DNA of 64,000 nucleotides from assembly GCF_020184175.1 (NCBI RefSeq), contig NC_065531.1, forward strand, positions 70,650,604-70,714,603. Reading direction: 5' to 3'. The stretch comes from Aphis gossypii. Its lineage: Eukaryota; Arthropoda; Insecta; Hemiptera; Aphididae. Shown here piece by piece: positions 13,201-23,125 of the stretch (the first letter of the stretch is position 1; every line of letters starts with the position of its first letter). Position numbers and translations under genes: made by a program. The notes under the pieces are model-generated. The model had not been told where the DNA came from. It made no database searches and was given only the letters and a program-made list of their open reading frames with translations.

Positions 13201-14620
13201 AACGCCTTTTACTTCGCCATAGCCCAAACGTTTCAGTTGGAATAGTCCCGGCACTAATATAGCCGGACTAACGGCAGACAGTGTGAACCTTTAGAACAAT
13301 AAATTGAAACTGATCAAAGACAATCCTTGATAAACAACATATATCAAATAATAATGTTTTATTTAGTTTTATTCCAAAAACTAATATAATTACTTAACTT
13401 CAATTTAAATAATATTGTGCAAAACCACAAATAATAAAAATATATATTGAAAATAAAATTAATAATTTATACTGTACCTAATGTGGTAAGTTACAGAGTC
13501 TATACATAATAAATAAATATATATAATATACATGTTTTATATAAAATATATAAATTATGAATAATCTAAAAAAACATAATCGGGTGTTTTGTCTTAGGAA
13601 ATTCAAGCCTTTCTGCCTTCTGGATACATCAATAATACTTCAAAATTAAAATTGATTATTGTATATAAGATATACAGGAAGAGAAAGAAGGATATCAACA
13701 TTTTTCGGTCATAATGAAATATTGTAAATTTAATAACAAAAAGTTTATAAATTAAATTTTCTCAGGGAAAACAATGAATCATAAACGGTAAGTGCGGGAA
13801 ATTGTCTTTGAAACCGTTTTAGAATTTTTAATGGTAACATATACTCGTATATATATTATGAACTGGTTACCAGTAGTTAGAGGTAACTTAAAGATAATGC
13901 AAAAAAAAAAGGGTAGATAAAAATATCCTTACACCACTCATACTCAACCCATAGATATTACTGTATGTTATTCTACAACCACCATTAATGGCATTAATGG
14001 GAAACTTTCATTTTCACTCTTTCTACATAGTCCTTCTCCGTTATATGCATAAGCTGTGGGATATAAACACAAACAATTTTTGAAGTTACGAGCTTTTTTA
14101 AGTATATAGTTATTCATTTTGAATATAAAATTTGAATTGAGTGGATAGTTTTCCTAGACATTGAAACTGATGGTATGTATGGTTTCTAGTGCCGCTTATT
14201 AAATAGCTCGTAGGAAAATTACATTGTTGTGCAAGAAATTGTATGGTCTCTCAGCCTCAGATTACCTACACGATTGGACTTTTTAATTTGAAAACATATA
14301 AACGTTCGTATCTACGAAATTAAATAACGAATCATTGAAAAACGTTAGCAAGAATTTCGTTAGCAATTGCATTTTTCAATCAGAATTTAAAGTTGTCAGA
14401 GCAGTCGACACGAAAATACATCCACGATGTTTGGCATATTTCGTTTATAAATTGAAGGGTATAATAGATCACATGTTATAGGATAAAGTTAATTTTATAT
14501 TTGTTCGAATACATTTTTCAATAAAATTGTAGCAAAATTAAATCCATTATACTATCTTAAACCATCCTCAAAGTGAATATTGTAACATTTTATCGACTAT
14601 TTATCTTGTACGTACACACA

Positions 14621-14674
<54 letters not shown>

Positions 14675-16893
14675 ACTAAAATCAATATACTCATCTCAGA
14701 ATCTAAAACAATTGCGATTAATAAAAGTATTAATCGAACTCACCCGAGAGCCAGGCTCCATTGCCACGAGAAATCGGGCAAAATTAGATATGCGGCAATC
14801 GCTGAGGTAGCAGCTTCAGCTATGCAAGGCAATAACGTGAGTTTGGCCACAACGCCGCTGAGCCGACGTAACTGAATGGCATCCAGTTCCAGTCCGCCGT
14901 TGATCAATGTCACGGCAAGCGAGACTTCTCTGAAAGCGTAATGATTAAAATGCTGCACTGCTTATGGGAAAAGTAGCGCCTCGTTAAACAATTCACCCGA
15001 CCGATGCGCTTTATATTTACCGAAAACATCAAAATGTTAAATAATAGTTAACAGATCCGATTAAATAAACTATATGATAAAAAAAAAATTAAGTATATTT
15101 ATTTTAAATAGTAGGTACAAATAAATAAATAAATTTAAATTCGATTTATAACAATTATAATTTATATTTTGGTTTTATTACAATTATTATTAAATTAAAA
15201 ATTTGTTTAATATTTATTTACTGTAAAAACGGAAAAATAGTCTTACGTTGAAAAAAAATTAGACTACTTAAATTTTAGCGCCCATATTAAAAACCCAAAT
15301 GGCGTCACTGAGTCAACACCATATGCATGCGGGTACGATGTCCTTTTAAGAAGACGCCACATTCTCACATCACCCGTAATTTATCCATGCACTTGCAGTT
15401 TTGCATGGGACAAACTTATGGAATTAAAATTCTTGAAAGCGCTTAATCAAATTGTCACAGTAAAAAGAAATGTTATCCACGTTGTAACATTTTTAACCAA
15501 AATACTATCCAATAATTATTCCTAAGGACTTTTTTTTATTTTTGTTTATTATTTGATTGAAAGTATAATATTGGTATCTCAGAACAAGAAAAACACCATG
15601 ACCCAATTTTTTTTCATTACTTAAATGTAAAAATTTAATAAATCTAATGTAAACAGCTTGTGTGTTCCGTACAAAACTGTTTTCCAGTATTATCTTATAT
15701 TATTACGGAACAACCATTGCTGGTGGCATAGGGCCACTTTTAAACTTTAAATTAGAAATACATATAAAAATTTAAATGTTCTTAGGTTTAATTTTACTGG
15801 ACAAGATAAAATCCCTAAATAATAAGTATGAGACGTCGTTAAGTGGAGATTTTTTTTATTTACTTATATATATAATACCTACTGAGAACAAAATAAATAA
15901 TAATCGTACTTGTAATTTGCTAAGTATTTAAACACATTTATACGTATCGTACTATAAACACTTTGAAAAATAAATATTTGGAATACTATCTAAATACTCC
16001 TTTTAAGTATTTGTATTTCAAAATACAAATAAAACTTAGAATTTTTTTTTTATTATTTCACCTGCAGTAGATACCTACTAAAACCTACTACCCCTAAAAC
16101 TAATTTCCAACAATATTATATCAAAAAAAAAAAATAATAAATATATCTATATACGTGATAATAGTATTTAAATTCGTATAAATATTTATCGACTCGGCAC
16201 CTTTATTCAGTTATATGGTTTATTTTACTACGATTTATTTGCCCAGCAATCGAGCGATTCGTAAAAAAATAAATATATATACATATAAAATATATAATAC
16301 ATATATAATATACATATATATATACATGTATTTCGATTGCGTATTGTAGTGCACTGCGATGTATTTGAAATGTTTTTTTTTTTTTTTTTAAAATATCGAC
16401 TTTTGACAAAAACGTATATGATAATTTTATAACGATCGAATCACCTGATGAACGACACCAGCTGTGAGCACCATCCGGTGACGGTGTACAGACCGGCGTT
16501 CTGGAGTGCGATGCCGGCCAACAGCATGCCGAACCGCGGAGGCAGGCCGACGATTCTGTTGATGAGCCGGCCGGCCACGGCTCCGGTGACGTACAACATG
16601 AATATGGAAGACAGACTTCCGCCGGGCACGGCCATCAGTTCCGGCGAAACGTTCACGTACAGCAGCGACCAGGCCAGGGCCACGCCGACGATCGTGGCCG
16701 CCACGTTGGCGGCGGTGGCCGGCAGCCGGTCGTCGCACCACGCCATGGCCACTACGTCGCCCGCCGTACGGTCGTCGTCGTCGCCGTCGCGGTCGGATCG
16801 CCCCTGTCCGTCGTCGCCTGCACCGTCGTTCGGCTGCAACTGCTGCAGTGGCTGTTCTTCCGGCGGGTCCGACGACCCGGCGCTGTCTACCAT
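10060..16893 (-). CDS. NHA-B: complete sodium/proton antiporter of the NHA family (SLC9B1/SLC9B2-like), 7 coding exons, 542 residues
   Basis: Exons joined on the minus strand: 16893-16445, 14929-14744, 13288-13113, 12205-12051, 11584-11198, 10464-10363, 10233-10060. They total 1629 bases with consistent phases and GT-AG at every intron. The product is a CPA2-family antiporter expected in the plasma or an organelle membrane, exchanging Na+ or Li+ for H+. Landmarks by residue: acidic cytosolic N-terminus 1-60 with an Asp run; first membrane segments with SPELMAVPGGSL; GGLELD near 160; AVSPAILVP at 217-225; GYG..KG at 234-240; SSLDN at 249-253; the exon-6 Arg (453) after VTFGIA, aligning with the conserved NHA2 arginine; SWLPKATIQ at the exon 6 end; TAPIGAIG and FGPRLLP near the C-terminus. 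Length matches human NHA2 (537). The oddity is Asn253 in place of the second ion-binding Asp. The start is the first in-frame ATG after the acceptor at 16982. Family call very secure; substrate not predictable. Confidence 0.93.
10363..10464 (-). CDS. NHA-B coding exon 6 (residues 452-485)
   Basis: Acceptor CGTTTTAG|GTTCG and donor ATACAG|GTAAAC, phase 0. It encodes VRMIFTTCSVLGTGF, then SRKEIIFVN and ISWLPKATIQ. The motif WLPKAT.Q is a signature of the NHA family. The Arg at 453 aligns with the arginine that pairs with the ion-site aspartates in NHA2. This exon lies in a frame too short to stand out by length. Confidence 0.92.
11198..11584 (-). CDS. NHA-B coding exon 5 (residues 323-451)
   Basis: Acceptor CCAAAACAG|CGGCTG and donor ATCGCA|GTATGC, phase 0 at both ends. 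It encodes FLLGTGGFLAM, a membrane segment through FVASTGW, an acidic insertion (VDDNCDDEDYRD), then VWDGLQPSVFAFLGTDI and the segment ending VVTFGIA. The WD.LQP and GTDI parts align with WDIFQP and GAEV of NHA2. The acidic loop of about 20 residues is longer than in human NHA2 as I recall it. Confidence 0.92.
12051..12205 (-). CDS. NHA-B coding exon 4 (residues 271-322)
   Basis: Acceptor CTACCTAG|GTAGTG and donor TTACAA|GTAAAG. A second GT five bases downstream would break the phase with exon 5, so the first is chosen. It encodes a membrane segment (IGTMMGVVWGFFLIFVPP) followed by a basic loop (YKKPKTEN). Confidence 0.88.
12206..13112 (-). other. NHA-B intron 3, carrying a transposon-like insertion
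   Basis: Intron between exons 3 and 4. Its middle (about 12460-12900) is a dispersed-repeat-like segment whose ends are annotated separately. The remaining sequence is AT-rich without other features. Confidence 0.7.
12571..12897. mobile_element. Candidate non-autonomous DNA transposon remnant in NHA-B intron 3
   Basis: The left end reads AACGATTCTGAGCGGACGAG (12575-12594) and the right end reads TTCCTCGCTCCACACAGAATCT (12873-12894), of which the reverse complement is similar to the left end. The ~300 bases between have no open reading frame. Just left of it lies a small inverted repeat (GAATGCAAT and ATTGCATTC, 12546-12566). The same terminal motifs recur at 32.6, 41.73, 60.35 and 63.24 kb. 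I recognise the motif as a common aphid repeat end from memory, not from a search. Confidence 0.5.
13113..13288 (-). CDS. NHA-B coding exon 3, ion-binding segment (residues 212-270)
   Basis: Acceptor TTCTAAAG|G and donor GACTG|GTGAGT. It encodes LSAVSPAILVPGLF, GYGEVKGVNTLLIAASS and then LDNIVSISAF. In NHA2 the corresponding motif is FDDI, whose two aspartates are needed for ion binding. The codons here are GAT (13170-13168) followed by AAT (13167-13165), so the second Asp is Asn. Confidence 0.92.
13289..14743 (-). other. NHA-B intron 2
   Basis: AT-rich intron with a CA microsatellite near its 5' end on the minus strand. No other feature seen. Confidence 0.75.
14624..14672 (+). repeat. (CA)n microsatellite, about 24 units
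   Basis: Uninterrupted alternating A and C run in NHA-B intron 2, preceded by CGTACACACACGT. Likely length-polymorphic. Confidence 0.95.
14744..14929 (-). CDS. NHA-B coding exon 2 (residues 150-211)
   Basis: Acceptor CGCTTTCAG|AGAAG and donor CTCGG|GTGAGT. It encodes REVSLAVTLINGGLELD, then PCIAEAATSA and FSWQWSLAL. It aligns with the NHA2 segment around LDxxALxxLxGV and PCIVEA. Clean phase with both neighbours. Confidence 0.92.
14930..16444 (-). other. NHA-B intron 1
   Basis: AT-rich intron. A more complex stretch at 15.28-15.45 kb (with GTCAACACCATATGCATG) may be an old repeat; no open frame is associated with it. An AT tract with TATA repeats lies at 16.27-16.33 kb. Confidence 0.65.
16445..16893 (-). 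CDS. NHA-B coding exon 1 (residues 1-149 plus two bases)
   Basis: Starts at ATG 16893 (MVDSAGSS) and ends ATCAG|GTGATT, splitting an Arg codon. It holds the hydrophilic, Asp-rich N-terminus and the first membrane segments, ending TVTGWCSQLVSFI. It is strongly GC- and CpG-rich, unlike exons 2-7 of the same gene. Upstream in-frame codons to 16935 contain GTG but no ATG. Confidence 0.92.
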
Positions 16894-16982
16894 AATTTCT
16901 CGTATGTATATATATGCGCTGCACCTGTCCGGCACGATGTGTACCTGCAGACGAAATCGATTACTCCGATGCGTGGGCGTAC
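16894..16982 (-). other. 5' UTR of NHA-B exon 1 with candidate splice acceptor
   Basis: The minus strand reads TTATTTAG|GTACGCCCACGC, which matches the equivalent site in NHA-A (CTTTAG|ATATGCCTACGC). A second possible acceptor, CGTCTGCAG, ends just before 16947. There is no ATG between either acceptor and the start codon. An upstream non-coding exon is therefore inferred. Confidence 0.45.
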
Positions 16983-18379
16983 CTAAATAACATATCGTGA
17001 TTTCTGTGTTTTCGTGGTTGTTTTAAAAAAAAAAAACCGTTCGATAAAAACATCACGTACAAAATAATATATTTTTACATCGATTACACGTCGATATTTA
17101 TCTTATATGTTAAATTGAACTCTTCCGACGACTCCCCCCCGCAGTCGGTATTAGTTCCGAACACAACGACGATAAGACGTATTGTCCGTTGGTAGGATTA
17201 CATGTATATTATGATGATAAGCCGTATGAATGCGATTTTAAAATAAAAACGTAAAGATAATAATATATAATATGATAATACTCAAAACCTGCGAGTAGCT
17301 ATATTTGTTGTCAGTTGTACTTATTGCAGAGTTATATGCACTGTTCTTATGAAAATAGTGAAGGCAAAAAAATGCTATTAATATGACATTCCAATTCGAA
17401 TCAAACTTGCAGTGTCTATCGAATATCTGTGGAATTATTATCTACGATATATAAAAAAAACTCCGTTCAATTTATTAACGTTTAAAATATGACGGACAAA
17501 ACACACAACCGTATTATGTACAATTCGATTAGTTTAATTGATCTATGTTAAAACAATAATATATGTTATTCGCTAATTAAGTATTGAAAAAATAAAAGTA
17601 GAAAGTCATTAGAAACCATATTACTCCAATTGAAATTTTATTTGAATTAAAATGTATCAAAATGGATTGATCGATGACAGAGCAAAATTTTATATGATAT
17701 TGTTTATTATCCAGCTATACTTTTGTAGTTTTGTTCTAGTTGTGTTAAATTTCAGAAATGTAAGAACTTTAATGATGAAAAAAAAACATTTACATTCCTG
17801 AAACAGAGTTTAAGGTTATTTATTGTATTTATTTAAAAATACGAGTACAAAATAAATAATGAGTAGGTATCTATCTATAATAACATGGTAATTGTACAGC
17901 ATAGTTTAAATCTGTGAATTATATGATATAACGGACACATATAATTGCGATACGTTAGGTACGAAAACGCATAATATATACCTATTATAGGTCCATATAT
18001 GGTGGGCGTGTTAAAATAATTCCACATTTCATCACGAGTAATATTTTAGCAACTTGGTGAACTGAAAAATAGCCACACAAAAGTACGATCGTCCGTTCGT
18101 ATTCACGTTATAGTAGACATTTGTATAATGTCATTAAATAATAAACGATATGAAAAAAAAAATACAACGCCAAGATGATCGATCAGCAAAATATCGAATA
18201 GTATGATACAAACATCCAGTGTGTAGTAGTTAATAATTATTTTAAATAATATCACGTTATGATTAAAGCGACAGCAGATGTAGAACCTTACATTATTTCT
18301 TATATAGGTACGCCAGTACGCGATACAAATAATGATATTTTCATAAATAAAAATTAGTAAAATCGCTCGAGAGTATAAT
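16983..18379. other. Region upstream of NHA-B, probable first intron; no gene seen
   Basis: AT-rich. A C run followed by CGCAGTCGG at 17.14 kb is the only local GC peak. If the inferred non-coding exon exists, this is the intron after it. Confidence 0.4.
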
Positions 18380-18790
18380 AAAATAACTGTACTTACGCCG
18401 CCACTGCCGTGAAGTATATTACACTATGTATACGACTTAGGACTATGATATATATTACTACGTCATAGGTTTGCCGAATACTGACATGAAAAACCGGTCT
18501 GCGAGTCTACCAAGCACCTAACCAAAAACGGGTCTAATGATAGAGGGTCGAATGGAAGGCGACTGGCGCACGTGGTGTTTCCGGATAGCATAATATTATT
18601 ATAATAATAATAATACGACGCACGCCGCCCGCCGGTAACGTATTTTCGTTCTTAAGCGCAGTCAAAAGTAATAAACTAATAACTGTTATTAATGTCGCTG
18701 TCGTCGTGGTTCGTTCACAAAGGGCGAACCGAAAATATGGTGTGTTCATTTATAGACGTATTTTGATACGATTTTGTTCCAACCTCACAT
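18380..18790 (-). promoter_or_regulatory. Candidate NHA-B promoter / non-coding first exon
   Basis: A CpG-richer island about 1.5-1.9 kb upstream of the NHA-B start. The minus strand has TATAAATG at 18754-18747. The open frame on this strand (18534-18749) has no recognisable content. Assignment to NHA-B rests on position only. Confidence 0.3.
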
Positions 18791-21700
18791 GTGCCGGAAA
18801 TTAATGCCGAACGCTAAGATAATAATTAATAATAATATAATATAAAGTTTTAATAATATATCCATTATCCATAACGATTTAAAAACCATATCGTAAAAAC
18901 GATACTATGTTGTATATTTATTACATTTATATAAAGTGCCGGAGTGAACATTTTTTTTCCTATGAAGCAACTACCCTCCAATTTGTTCACACATTTTAAA
19001 CGCAGGCTTAATCCTTTCGAATATGCACCAATGTGCAAATTCGGCTAGTTTGGCCGTCTACGAGTAGCCAGTAGGTCTTATGAACTGAAGTCATTGGGAT
19101 GATACTCATCCCCACTTTTGGGCCCGCCACATAAAATAACTATTCACGCAGCCACTAGTCACTACACTTTATATAGCTACTTATTTTTATCATACATTAT
19201 ATTTTATTTGTGTCTTACTATTGTTCTAATGGCCGATGAAATGAAAACAATGTGTAGTGAAAAAAGTTATTATAATTTTATATTTCAAAAAATTTTAATT
19301 AATAAAATTTGGGTTTTCTGAAGAAATTTTACCGTAGGACGTAACTATTTTTATAGTTGCTATTCGTGATTATTGCAAATTTAACACTTATAGAATAAGA
19401 TCGTGGTATAAATTATAAATATCTTGATATAGGTATAAATAATCTGAAATTTTCAATCTGCATGAAAAATAATAATTTTAGTTGTAGGTAGTTGAATGTT
19501 TCAAGTTTCTAAGACAAATATTTTTTGAATTATAACAAAACAACAAGAATTGCCAGAGGTTAAATCGTGATTTTACGCATGAATATACATTTTCGTCAAA
19601 ATTTGAACTTCAAACACGTCCTGAAAAAAAAAAATAATAAAGCGTGACTATATTAAATATGTGCTTATATTTATATCTTAAGTTTGATAATTTAATAAAT
19701 GGTTCTTCAAAAATTGTTCTTATTGTATTCTAAAAATAACTAGCATACATTTCGTATTGTTTACCTACATCGAATTAAGTATTTTTTCTATAGATGAATT
19801 AAAATTAATTATACAATTTTAATAAAATATAACAATTTTAGTTATTATGTTAAAATATATTCATTTGAGAGATTTTAAACTTTTTATCATTGTGTATGTA
19901 ACGTCATTATTTTCGAACTCCATAATTAAATTTTTAAAGTATTTAGAGTAATTTTAAGCGATTTCTACTACGTTTTTATTCGCACCGTTCTAAACGGTAC
20001 AGTGTATTGACTTAAACGTTAATAACTAATAACAATAATATTATTAAAATATAATATATTATCATATTATATAATAATTATAATTATGAAATGTTTTTTT
20101 TGCAAAAATCTAAAAATAATTCTTATACTCTTTACATTTATAAATAATATTTCTATTGTTTTACAACAATAATTATAAAATTCAAATTAATGCAGAAATT
20201 TGTCTAGAACTGTTGAGCTTTGAGCTCCACAATAATATTATATTACTCTGATATTATTCTGATACCTGATTTAGTCAGGCTATCTGTCGGCTCGACCAGA
20301 TCAGGTAGTGTGTAAAGCGCTATAAACGATAAACAAATAATACGTAAGACGACGATAATAAATTAAATATTATTATAGTTAAAATTTGGCAGGTGCACTT
20401 AAAAGTAAAGTAACACAATGTTATGATTTTATGAACTAGTATCCATTACATTTTAACAATCAATACTTACAAATACATTATACTATGTAAAGTGCGAGTA
20501 TTATTTTATAATGAACTTTGTTTTGTATGTATACGAAAAACGTATTTTGTTATAAAATAATACAGCGTAATGTAGTAATGCTATTACATTTATAATATTG
20601 TTAAAACATGAATCGTTTACCAGTTCTGCTTTACTCTAGAAAATATTCTCTTTTACATTAGTATACAAAAGTAATTATATTTTTTGTGAAATTCCCTTAG
20701 AACTGAAAAAAAATCCTATTTCAAAGGTTTTAGTTTTGTTGGTAATTCTTTTTTTTTATATGTATCTATTATTGAATTATCATAATTCAAAAGCAATACA
20801 ATTTATAAAATTATTTGCTTTGACTTTATTTCGTTTTCATTTTTGTATAATTTTTTTATATTTAACAACAATTTTACATTTATTTTGGAATGAAATTATT
20901 TTATATTTTTACTTAAGTTAAGAAATGGCATGGGTTTCTTCTACTTGATTTTTTGTTTTTGTTTTTTTTTTTTGTTTTCATATTCATATCCTACATATTT
21001 TAGATACTAAGACAATTTAGAAATCCAGAAGAGTTGTTGATATCCTCTGACAGATTGTATTTATTAGTTATTATACTATAAGAGTTAACATATTATTTGT
21101 TAATTTGAATAATTTATTATAGTTATTAAAGAATAATATTAAATAATATTGGTTCAATATTTAAATAAAATTATTATCATTTCATTAGTGTAGATGTACT
21201 ATCTTTACTTAATTAATCTTTGGCTTAAGTTTCATCATTTTATTAAAAGGATATATTAATTCATTCCGAGAAGATTTTCCATCTACAGGTATTTATATCA
21301 ATAGTACCATTAAAAGGAATTTTTGTTACCACGAAGAATTCTACAGAAAAATAATTACAATAATTCTTTATACATAGATGAAGTTGAAAATTACAACAAT
21401 ACTTATATTACAGATAATACTGAGATAAAGTCAACCATAAGCAAGATTGATTGTTGGGTTTTTGAGCAACATTTCCTGGAACAAGCTGTTTACTTATTAT
21501 ATTAATAGCTGCTGACGGAGTGTGCTATTCATTTATAATAGGTCATATTGTTATTATTGAAGCCTTTTGACATTTTTCAGAAATAAAAACAAAAACATAT
21601 TATCTCTGCAAAACTTGTTTTTCGTTGAACTTGGTGCGTTCATTGTGTATTATTCGTCGTACAAATTTAAAATGGATATTATAAACGTAACAGCAATCTA

Positions 21701-22640
21701 CTTGTGGCAAAGTGTATTTTTGTAGTTTTATATTTCCACTATTATTATTTTTTTTTTTGTATTCGTGACCAACAGTGGCATGTTTTGAATTTTTATCAGT
21801 GGAAAAATTACTGCTTAGGCTTCCTATTGATGATATTAAAGTTTATTTAAAAAATTCTAACCTAATTCCATCTTGTACAATCTTTAAAAAATCAGGTTAG
21901 TTTTAAACTTTAATGATACTTGTGAATCATAAACCAGTTTTAAAAATAACTCTTGAATAATAATTATTTTTTAGTACCTACCTAGCAAACAGTTAAAATA
22001 TCATTTTTATTTATAGCGAGAGTACACTGATTCTGTTCATCCCCACGCCTACTTTGTCAACAAGACCGGTTCCAATGATAGGGTGCCATATGGAATACGG
22101 AAAAGAACCAATTTTTGTCTGTAAGCGGTGCATAATTATTGTATAAAATATTTTTTTTAGTTATGAATAGTTAATTTTTTATTAAAAAAGCTTACAACTT
22201 ATCATAACCTGTAGTGAACAGTTAGAGTTTGTTTTATTTTATTTTCGAAAATAATAATAATTATATCATAATAATTTACATAGCAACTTATACTTAGATT
22301 TTGAGATGAACAGTTATTTCGTTATGTCATTTACTCATATAAAAATAGTTGTGTAACGTTTATATCATTGGAATTTTGCGTAGTGTACGGCGATTGCCAG
22401 CGAACTTTAACCATACAGAATAGCTATTTTATCGTCGAGAATGATAATAATAATTATTGATCTCTCTCACTCTTTCTCCATGGGTATCTTTCGTGTTTTA
22501 CTCATTTCCACGCCATATACTATACGCGTATCAGTGTGTTTATATTGCTACTATGCGATATTACGTTCCTATTTTGATTTAAAACTGTACACGGTATTCG
22601 TTATCAAAGAATGACAATCTTGTTTATACTCATTTTAACC
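18791..22640. other. AT-rich region; no gene seen
   Basis: Mostly AT-rich. More complex stretches at 18.96-19.14 kb and 20.2-20.34 kb look like old repeats. At 22017-22120 there is an exon-like segment, and at 21781-21895 a frame faintly like a BTB-kelch BACK region (SVEKLL.L...DDIKV); both are discussed elsewhere. No continuous gene could be built. Confidence 0.4.
22017..22120 (+). other. Exon-like segment of unknown origin
   Basis: Flanked by TTTATAG and GTAAGC, 104 bases, open in two plus frames (one begins REYTDSVHPH) and also open on the minus strand. It is distinctly richer in GC than its surroundings. Being open in several frames and lacking a partner exon, it is as likely to be a fragment of a dispersed repeat as an exon. 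Confidence 0.2.
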
Positions 22641-22888
22641 ATGAATCCGTTTCAGCACATATAAACAGACGATGCTGCGCGTATTATAATGATGTGTACA
22701 ACGACCATCGCGTATATAAATATCTGACGTTAGGTTATAAACTGAACGTTTAATACACCACAAAAATACACCCCCCACCCCTGTGCGACCCATAAAATAA
22801 CGTATTCATAGCCATGCACCGTTTTTCTTTACCATATAATTATAGACATTTCAGGTTTGGTTCCCGTTATAAGATATACACTGTGAAC

Positions 22889-22929
<41 letters not shown>

Positions 22930-23125
22930 ATGTATGTTTGTAGTGTTTGTCGCTTTTCATTTTATGATGACGCCAAACGAGAAAACGTGTGAAAAATCGC
23001 AACCGATTTTAACGACCGTCGTAACGTCCAAGACCTCCACCATGGCCCATCGGTTAGTACGGATGGTACCTACTCATCGCGTAACTGTATCATTTAGTTT
23101 GGCTAAATAATCGTACTTCATGAAC
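22640..23125 (+). promoter_or_regulatory. Candidate promoter/first-exon island
   Basis: A GC-richer patch with TATATAAATA near 22712 and, further on, an ATG at 23042 in an excellent start context (CCTCCACCATGGCC). The frame from that ATG stops after 22 codons (23110). A (TA)n microsatellite splits the patch. No gene is assigned. Confidence 0.2.
22893..22924 (+). repeat. (TA)n microsatellite
   Basis: Alternating A and T run of about 32 bases. Confidence 0.9.

Noticed and set aside
16448..16990. 180-codon plus-strand frame over NHA-B exon 1, and a 165-codon minus frame (16427-16924) in another register
   Set aside because: Both are shadows of the GC-rich NHA-B exon 1. The in-frame reading has clear NHA homology with conserved splice sites, the others are low-complexity Arg/Pro/Ser-rich.
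21781..21895. Frame resembling the BACK region of BTB-kelch proteins (SVEKLLLRLPIDDIKV)
   Set aside because: The similarity covers about 16 residues only. No BTB or kelch repeat was found nearby, and the adjoining frames are AT-rich and broken.
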